Shown piece by piece: positions 59,587-64,000 of a stretch of 64,000 nucleotides of DNA. Source of the DNA: Lachnospiraceae bacterium UBA7050 (GTDB lineage Bacteria > Bacillota > Clostridia > Lachnospirales > Lachnospiraceae); contig DLAJ01000007.1 of NCBI GenBank assembly GCA_002493905.1, positions 65,936-129,935 of the forward strand, in the 5' to 3' direction. Every line of letters begins with the position of its first letter. Position 1 is the first letter of the stretch. A model generated the notes under the pieces. That model did no database searches. It was not told the origin of the DNA and was given only the letters and a program-made list of their open reading frames with translations. A program made the position numbers and the translations under genes.

Positions 59587-60606
59587 TCCATTTCTCCTGC
59601 TGCGTCCGTAATACCATCTTAACAGCCGTTCGTCCGCATCCGTAATCTTCGCATAAACAAGCCTGCAATCCTGAATTTCAAGCTGGTGAAGCGCCTCTGA
59701 CAGACGTTTGCTGTTCGGCTTTCCCTGGGGAACCGCAAGAATTACGCCGCCCCGCCCGCAGATGGCGCCGTCCTCATCCTTGCAGGAACTGCCGCTCCCT
59801 GCGTCCCGGATGCGTGCAAAGACTTCAGGACCGGCATCCAGAACCTCCTGCATTGTCAGCACCGGATACACGGCGCCCCCGCAGAGCCATTCTTCATTCT
59901 GTGCAAGCCGGCGCTGCAGCTCCCGCTCCCCGCATTCGATACCCGCACAGCGGATTCCAAACCGTTTCTCCATCTCTTCCGGCAGATACACCGCATCCTC
60001 AGCCGCGATCAAAAGTAAAATCACAAGCACTGCAGCCAAAGCGGCTCCCGCCGCCCCCGTTAAGGCCGCCCGCAGCATATGATTCGAAATTTTCTCCAAA
60101 ACAGGCGCTTCCGAGCGAATGACCTCTATGCCTGCAAGCTTCTCCCCGTCCTCCGCATAGTGCACGACCGCCTGCTCAAGTACCTGCTGAAGCAGTCTTG
60201 TTTCCGCTTCGTCCTTCGCCATTACCGTCGTCGTAAGAACACGAACATCGGAGAGGATATCCGCCTCCACACAATCGTCCACATAATTCCTGTCATATCC
60301 TTCCGGAAGCAGTTCCATCGCATAACCGAGAATCAGATCAGAAGAAAGCAGATCGTTCCATGTATAGCCGTTATAGTAATAATCAAAAAACGTTTTATCC
60401 TCTATTTCTTCAAATGTAATGTAATACTGGCTCCTCGCCTCATAAAGACGGTGCCCGGCAGCCCGGGAATGCCATACTCCGTATATCGCGCCGCACAAAA
60501 GCGCTCCCGCGAATGCAGCTGCGATAACCACCGATATTTTTTTGAACAGCAAGAGCAGCACAAGTTTCAGATCAATGCCCTCCCATTCCAGTTCCCGCTG
60601 ATTCAT
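59572..60606 (-). CDS. Wzz/YveK-like chain-length determinant with degenerate C-terminal domain
   Basis: A 344-residue membrane protein. A membrane segment at about 25-47 is followed by an outer coiled region and a second segment at about 180-203, the two-helix Wzz layout. The cytoplasmic C-terminal about 140 residues include GVILAVPQGKPNSKRLSEAL, which resembles the end of CpsD/YwqD tyrosine kinases. There is no Walker A motif and no Tyr cluster, so it cannot be an active BY-kinase. Wzz proteins set chain length with the polymerase and kinase. No separate kinase or PHP phosphatase gene is seen in this window. Confidence 0.72.
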   Translation of the reverse strand: MNQRELEWEGIDLKLVLLLLFKKISVVIAAAFAGALLCGAIYGVWHSRAAGHRLYEARSQYYITFEEIEDKTFFDYYYNGYTWNDLLSSDLILGYAMELLPEGYDRNYVDDCVEADILSDVRVLTTTVMAKDEAETRLLQQVLEQAVVHYAEDGEKLAGIEVIRSEAPVLEKISNHMLRAALTGAAGAALAAVLVILLLIAAEDAVYLPEEMEKRFGIRCAGIECGERELQRRLAQNEEWLCGGAVYPVLTMQEVLDAGPEVFARIRDAGSGSSCKDEDGAICGRGGVILAVPQGKPNSKRLSEALHQLEIQDCRLVYAKITDADERLLRWYYGRSRRNGKHTA

Positions 60607-60650
60607 TCAGATAACCATGCCTTTCTCACAGCCTGCGGACTTTGGACCGC

Positions 60651-62072
60651 TTATTTCTTCTTTGTAGAATCTTTCATGGCCGTTGTCTGCCCCTCGTCAA
60701 TTCCCTCCGTACTTTCCGGCACAAACAAAATCTTTAATGTGAGGAGCATCAGCTTGATATCCAGCCATACCGTATAGTTCTCTATATAAGTTAAATCCAA
60801 CTTCAATTTATCATACGGAGTCGTATTATACTTTCCGTAAACCTGCGCATACCCCGCAAGCCCGGCCTTAACCTTCATGCGATAAACAAACTCCGGCATC
60901 TCTTCCTTATACTGTTCAATAATCTCCGGACGTTCGGGACGCGGTCCGATAAAGGACATGTCCCCCTTCAGAATATTCATTAACTGCGGAAGCTCGTCCA
61001 GACGGATTTTGCGTATCATCCTCCCGACCGGCGTGATCCTGTCATCATTTTTAGAAGAAAGGCGCGCCACCCCGTCTTTTTCGGCATCCACACGCATGCT
61101 CCGGAATTTCAGGATATAGAACTGCCGTTCCCCGCGTGTGCACCGTATCTGCTTATACAAAACAGGTCCCCCGTCATACAGCTTCACTGCAAGCGCGGTC
61201 AACAGCATAAACGGCGAAGCGATCACAAGAAGCAGCAGAGAGCAGACCAGATCAATGCAGCGCTTCACAAACCGCTGTTCCACAGTCAGCTCATACTCCC
61301 TGATCAGAAAAATCGGCGTGTCAAACAGATTGAGCTGCTCCGCCCCCTTCACGAGCACATCCGTAATCTTCGGCATGAAATAAATCCGGACGGAATGTGC
61401 ATAACAATATTTCATCAGTCCGTTGCGGTCCTTGGCAGGAATGTCCCACAAGACAACCGCATCATACGCACCCGAAACCGCTTTTTGCGAAATGGTCTCC
61501 ATACCCTCCGCTATGCTGATTGTTTCTTTGACCACGTATTTATCTTTGCGCGACTCAAATTTTGTCATGATGTCCGCCACATCGCGCTCGCCATGAACAA
61601 GCAGCAGCTTCCTCGGCGGGTACAGCCGGTAATACAGACGATTGCTTAAGTAGGTCCAAACCCCCGCAATTGCGAGCTGTAATAGCGTCATTTCGATCAT
61701 GGGAGGAACGGCGACAAGCCAGTTTGCCATCAGAGAAATCTGAAAATAGGAGATCACATTGACAGCCAGCAGTGAAAAGGTCTGTGAAAAAAACACATCA
61801 GATGCCTTCAGATATCCGACCTTTGTGCCTCCATAGGTCGAACTGAAAAACGAGAGGAGCACAAAATAGATCAACAGCACAAGCACATGCCCGTTAAAAT
61901 AGAACTTCAGGCGCAGGCGCACCGGTGTATAATAGACATGAAACCACGCATACGCATAAACCGCCGTCATCAATAGAAGCCCGATCACGGACAGTCCCAT
62001 AATGATTAATCGTTTTGCCGACTCAAACTTTTTCACTTGTTCTCCGAACCTTTCCGTTTTACCGATATTCAT
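60651..62072 (-). CDS. Initiating polyprenyl glycosylphosphotransferase (long type)
   Basis: A 473-residue enzyme with four N-terminal membrane segments, a central Rossmann-like domain (KLLLVHGERDVADIMTKFES), then KRCIDLVCSLLLLVIASPFM and the catalytic domain. Motifs are FYILKFRSMRVDAEKDG, RLDELPQLMNILKGDMSFIGPRPERPE and GLAGYAQVYGKYNTTPYDK. The latter replaces GLTGLWQVSGR and resembles EpsL/ExoY-type relatives found in Clostridia. It transfers a hexose- or HexNAc-1-phosphate to undecaprenyl phosphate. Its location near the front of the cluster, next to Wzz, suggests it starts the main chain. Confidence 0.9.
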   Translation of the reverse strand: MNIGKTERFGEQVKKFESAKRLIIMGLSVIGLLLMTAVYAYAWFHVYYTPVRLRLKFYFNGHVLVLLIYFVLLSFFSSTYGGTKVGYLKASDVFFSQTFSLLAVNVISYFQISLMANWLVAVPPMIEMTLLQLAIAGVWTYLSNRLYYRLYPPRKLLLVHGERDVADIMTKFESRKDKYVVKETISIAEGMETISQKAVSGAYDAVVLWDIPAKDRNGLMKYCYAHSVRIYFMPKITDVLVKGAEQLNLFDTPIFLIREYELTVEQRFVKRCIDLVCSLLLLVIASPFMLLTALAVKLYDGGPVLYKQIRCTRGERQFYILKFRSMRVDAEKDGVARLSSKNDDRITPVGRMIRKIRLDELPQLMNILKGDMSFIGPRPERPEIIEQYKEEMPEFVYRMKVKAGLAGYAQVYGKYNTTPYDKLKLDLTYIENYTVWLDIKLMLLTLKILFVPESTEGIDEGQTTAMKDSTKKK

Positions 62073-62092
62073 CTTTAGATCGTCATTTTTCT

Positions 62093-62872
62093 CTAAATGC
62101 GCCGTAATGTTGCGCGAAGCGCCCAGCCGCAGAAATAACGCATGCTTTCAAAAACAGAAAGCCCTTCCTGCTTCCGATACAGCGCCCAGACGCGTCTTAT
62201 TGCTTCCAGCTTATTCGACGACAGCGAATTCGCCGGCCTTCTGTAAACAGCCGTCACCTCATCCAGACCATATGCAAGGTACCCGTTTCTCAGGATTCTC
62301 CACCACGCTGCCGTATCTTCGCTTTTCACTTCCGGCATTCGGACCAGCTCTTTCGGAATCTGCTTCAGATCAAACAATACCGTTGATGTGAAAATGACCG
62401 TGCGCGACAAGGCCTCCCGGTAACTCAGCGTCTCAGGCACATGCACGATCTTACCCGTGCCCCTTGCATCCGCATCCCCAAATTCATAAGCAGTAAATAC
62501 AAATCCTGCCTGCTTTTCTTTTAGGAATGCAAGCTCTTTCATCAGCTTGTCCGGCAGCCACACGTCATCTGCATCTAAATAAGCGAGATATCTTCCCCCG
62601 GCTGCATCCACGCCAAGATTCCTTGCCCGCGCGGCTCCGGCGTTCCGCTTTTGTCTGAGAAGGCGGATACGCGGATCTTCATGTGCGCGCAGATATGCTC
62701 CGACTGCCTCAGCGCTCCCATCCCCCGGTCCGTCCTCAACCAAAATCAACTCCCAGTTTTCATAGGTCTGCGCCCGGACCATATCCAGCGTATGCGCAAT
62801 ATAATCCGCTGCATGATACATGGGAACAACAATGCTGATCAATCCGCTTTTCTGTCGTGCCGCACTTTCCAT
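62093..62872 (-). CDS. GT2 family glycosyltransferase
   Basis: A 259-residue GT-A enzyme. ISIVVPMYHAADYIAHTLD, LILVEDGPGDGSAEAV, RNAGAARARNLGVDAAGGRYLAYLDADDVW form the donor domain, with DADD as metal site. The C-terminal DEVTAVYRRPANSLSS region is typical of EpsJ/WfgA-like capsule GT2s. GGAGGG lies eight bases before the ATG at 62872, ruling out the longer Arg-rich frame. It is placed between the initiating enzyme and the GtrB-like gene, so it could add the second sugar of the repeat unit. Confidence 0.86.
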   Translation of the reverse strand: MESAARQKSGLISIVVPMYHAADYIAHTLDMVRAQTYENWELILVEDGPGDGSAEAVGAYLRAHEDPRIRLLRQKRNAGAARARNLGVDAAGGRYLAYLDADDVWLPDKLMKELAFLKEKQAGFVFTAYEFGDADARGTGKIVHVPETLSYREALSRTVIFTSTVLFDLKQIPKELVRMPEVKSEDTAAWWRILRNGYLAYGLDEVTAVYRRPANSLSSNKLEAIRRVWALYRKQEGLSVFESMRYFCGWALRATLRRI

Positions 62873-62957
62873 TGACAAAACCCTCCGCAGCTGCCTTTCA
62901 TGCCGCCCGCTCCTGCGCCTTCCCAGCCGCAGCCCCAAAAATTCCCACAGTATTTGT

Positions 62958-63887
62958 TCAGAGTTCTTCTTTCACAAGATAGAGCGGCCGTCTTTTGACC
63001 TCCATATAGGTCTTACTTAAGTATTGCCCCACAATGCCGATGCATAAAAGCTGCACACCGCCAAGCATGGACATGATGCAGACCATCGACGGCCAGCCTG
63101 AAGTGGGATCCCCAAAGATCAGCGTCCGCACCACGATCACAATGATCAGTATTACCGCCAGAAAGCAAAACAACACACCCAATACAGAAGCGATGGCAAG
63201 CGGCGCCGTAGAAAATGCCATGATCCCTTCCAGCGAATATGCAAACAGCTTCCAGAACGACCATTTTGTCTCGCCTTTGGCACGCTCAATATTCTCATAT
63301 TCAAGCCATTTGGTCTGAAAACCGACCCAGCCAAAAATTCCCTTGGTAAAGCGGTTGTATTCCTGCATGGACAGAATGGCATCCACCACCTGTCTTGTCA
63401 TGAGCCGGTAATCCCTTGCTCCGTCCACAATCTCCGTCTTGCTGATCCTGCGCATCAGCCGGTAGAACCGTTTTGCAAAAAATGATCGGATCGGCGGCTC
63501 TCCCTTTCTGCTGACTCTTCTTGTCGCTACCGAGTCATACCCCTGCTCAATATAAGAGTACATTTCCGGCAGCAAAGACGGCGGGTCCTGTAAATCGGCG
63601 TCCATCAAAACGGCAAAATCTCCCTTTGCCTTGGACAATCCCGCATAAATACCCGCTTCTTTTCCAAAATTGCGCGAAAAAGAAACCAGATGCACACGTT
63701 CATCCCTGTCGTGCAGCCTGCGCACCTCCGGTACAGTACGGTCCTTAGAACCGTCGTCCACATAAATGATCTCCAGCCCCACACCCTTTTCACGAAAAAA
63801 AGATTCCTGCTTCATGAGCTCTTCATAAAAATAAGGAACATTTTCTTCCTCGTTGTAGCAAGGAACAATCACACTTAATAACTTCAT
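62958..63887 (-). CDS. GtrB/ArnC-like GT2 polyprenyl-phosphate sugar synthase
   Basis: A 309-residue GT2 enzyme with two C-terminal membrane segments. LLSVIVPCYNEEENVPYFYEEL, IYVDDGSKDRT, FSRNFGKEAGIYAGL and VLMDADLQDPPSLLPEM are the catalytic blocks, with a canonical DADLQDP. GARDYRLMTRQVVDAIL and NRFTKGIFGWVGF are standard for GtrB and bactoprenol glucosyltransferases. It makes a polyprenyl-phosphate sugar for GT-C or GtrII-type enzymes. GGAGGCAGGCC precedes the ATG at 63887. It is the most upstream gene seen in the window. Confidence 0.92.
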   Translation of the reverse strand: MKLLSVIVPCYNEEENVPYFYEELMKQESFFREKGVGLEIIYVDDGSKDRTVPEVRRLHDRDERVHLVSFSRNFGKEAGIYAGLSKAKGDFAVLMDADLQDPPSLLPEMYSYIEQGYDSVATRRVSRKGEPPIRSFFAKRFYRLMRRISKTEIVDGARDYRLMTRQVVDAILSMQEYNRFTKGIFGWVGFQTKWLEYENIERAKGETKWSFWKLFAYSLEGIMAFSTAPLAIASVLGVLFCFLAVILIIVIVVRTLIFGDPTSGWPSMVCIMSMLGGVQLLCIGIVGQYLSKTYMEVKRRPLYLVKEEL

Positions 63888-64000
63888 GGCCTGCCTCCTG
63901 CCCGCAGTATAACCGGCTTAAACGCTGCAGCATGTAATGACAGCAGCTTTGAATCGTATCTGGTATCGTTACATGATCTAACGACATGATCCTGATTGCT
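63888..64000 (-). other. 113-bp region upstream of the first gene
   Basis: No coding sequence is supported here. On the minus strand a TATACT (about 63909-63914) could serve as a -10 element, but no fitting -35 is visible. The region may be the true promoter zone of the locus or the gap after another gene beyond the window. Confidence 0.3.

Noticed and set aside
59572..60606. Fused Wzz-BY-kinase (Wzc-like)
   Set aside because: No Walker A or B motifs and no terminal Tyr cluster; the cytoplasmic part is too short for a kinase domain.

Overview
The window is one uninterrupted glycan-biosynthesis locus. I support 50 protein-coding genes, all on the minus strand, so transcription runs from position 64000 towards 1. 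The gene at the left edge is cut by the window end. I see no tRNA, rRNA, transposase, integrase or CRISPR array, and no gene-free stretch longer than about 190 bases. Strong AGGAGG-type ribosome binding sites, roughly half G+C, Clostridia-style Wzz, EpsG and DUF6020-like proteins, and the lack of outer-membrane export genes (no Wza or Wzi) point to a Firmicute, most likely Lachnospiraceae or a related Clostridia lineage. That placement is inference; no taxonomic marker gene is present.

Layout, following transcription from high to low coordinates. (A) 64000-50900: a capsule or exopolysaccharide front end. It has a polyprenyl-phosphate GT2, a GT2, a long initiating phosphoglycosyltransferase, a Wzz-like protein, an EpsG-type polymerase, GT2 and GT4 enzymes, a GT52-like transferase, a PglK-like ABC flippase and a GT2. 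(B) 49700-42500: an O-acyltransferase, then a complete CMP-pseudaminic acid pathway (pseB, pseC, pseF, pseI and a fused pseH-pseG). (C) 42500-33700: a WecE-type sugar transaminase, a GNAT, a second polyprenyl-phosphate GT2, and large membrane proteins including a Wzy_C polymerase/ligase. (D) 33650-27500: a bacillosamine/AATGal-like set (PglF-like dehydratase, PglE-like transaminase, PglC-like phosphoglycosyltransferase, a FemAB-like acyltransferase, a PglA-like GT4). (E) 27430-13100: a WbpO-type dehydrogenase and WbpP-type epimerase predicted to make UDP-GalNAcA, four GT4 enzymes interleaved with two AsnB-type amidotransferases and a second FemAB-like protein, and a DUF2334 deacetylase. (F) 13000-1: a second PglK-like ABC flippase, a KpsS/KpsC-like transferase, a SAF-less NeuB homologue, a GtrII-like membrane transferase, a third initiating phosphoglycosyltransferase, a GT2, a GT39-like membrane protein, a possible GT-D enzyme, an HxRRxD (GT11-like) transferase and an ATP-grasp enzyme.

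Together these genes would build one or more acidic surface glycans containing pseudaminic acid, an amidated uronic acid, a 4-amino-trideoxy sugar and a dTDP-Fuc4N-type sugar. Three initiating enzymes, two polymerase candidates and two ABC flippases, with no Wzx, suggest that at least two assembly lines have been joined. No STT3/PglB-type oligosaccharyltransferase was recognised.

The most unusual non-coding signal is a recurrent class of short degenerate repeats. Several units are 15 bp. They sit across stop codons and intergenic junctions, or expand loops inside enzymes. A cluster of strong palindromes follows the gene ending at 52880. Internal promoter candidates lie before pseB, before the 11242-13008 ABC transporter and before the WecE-type gene.
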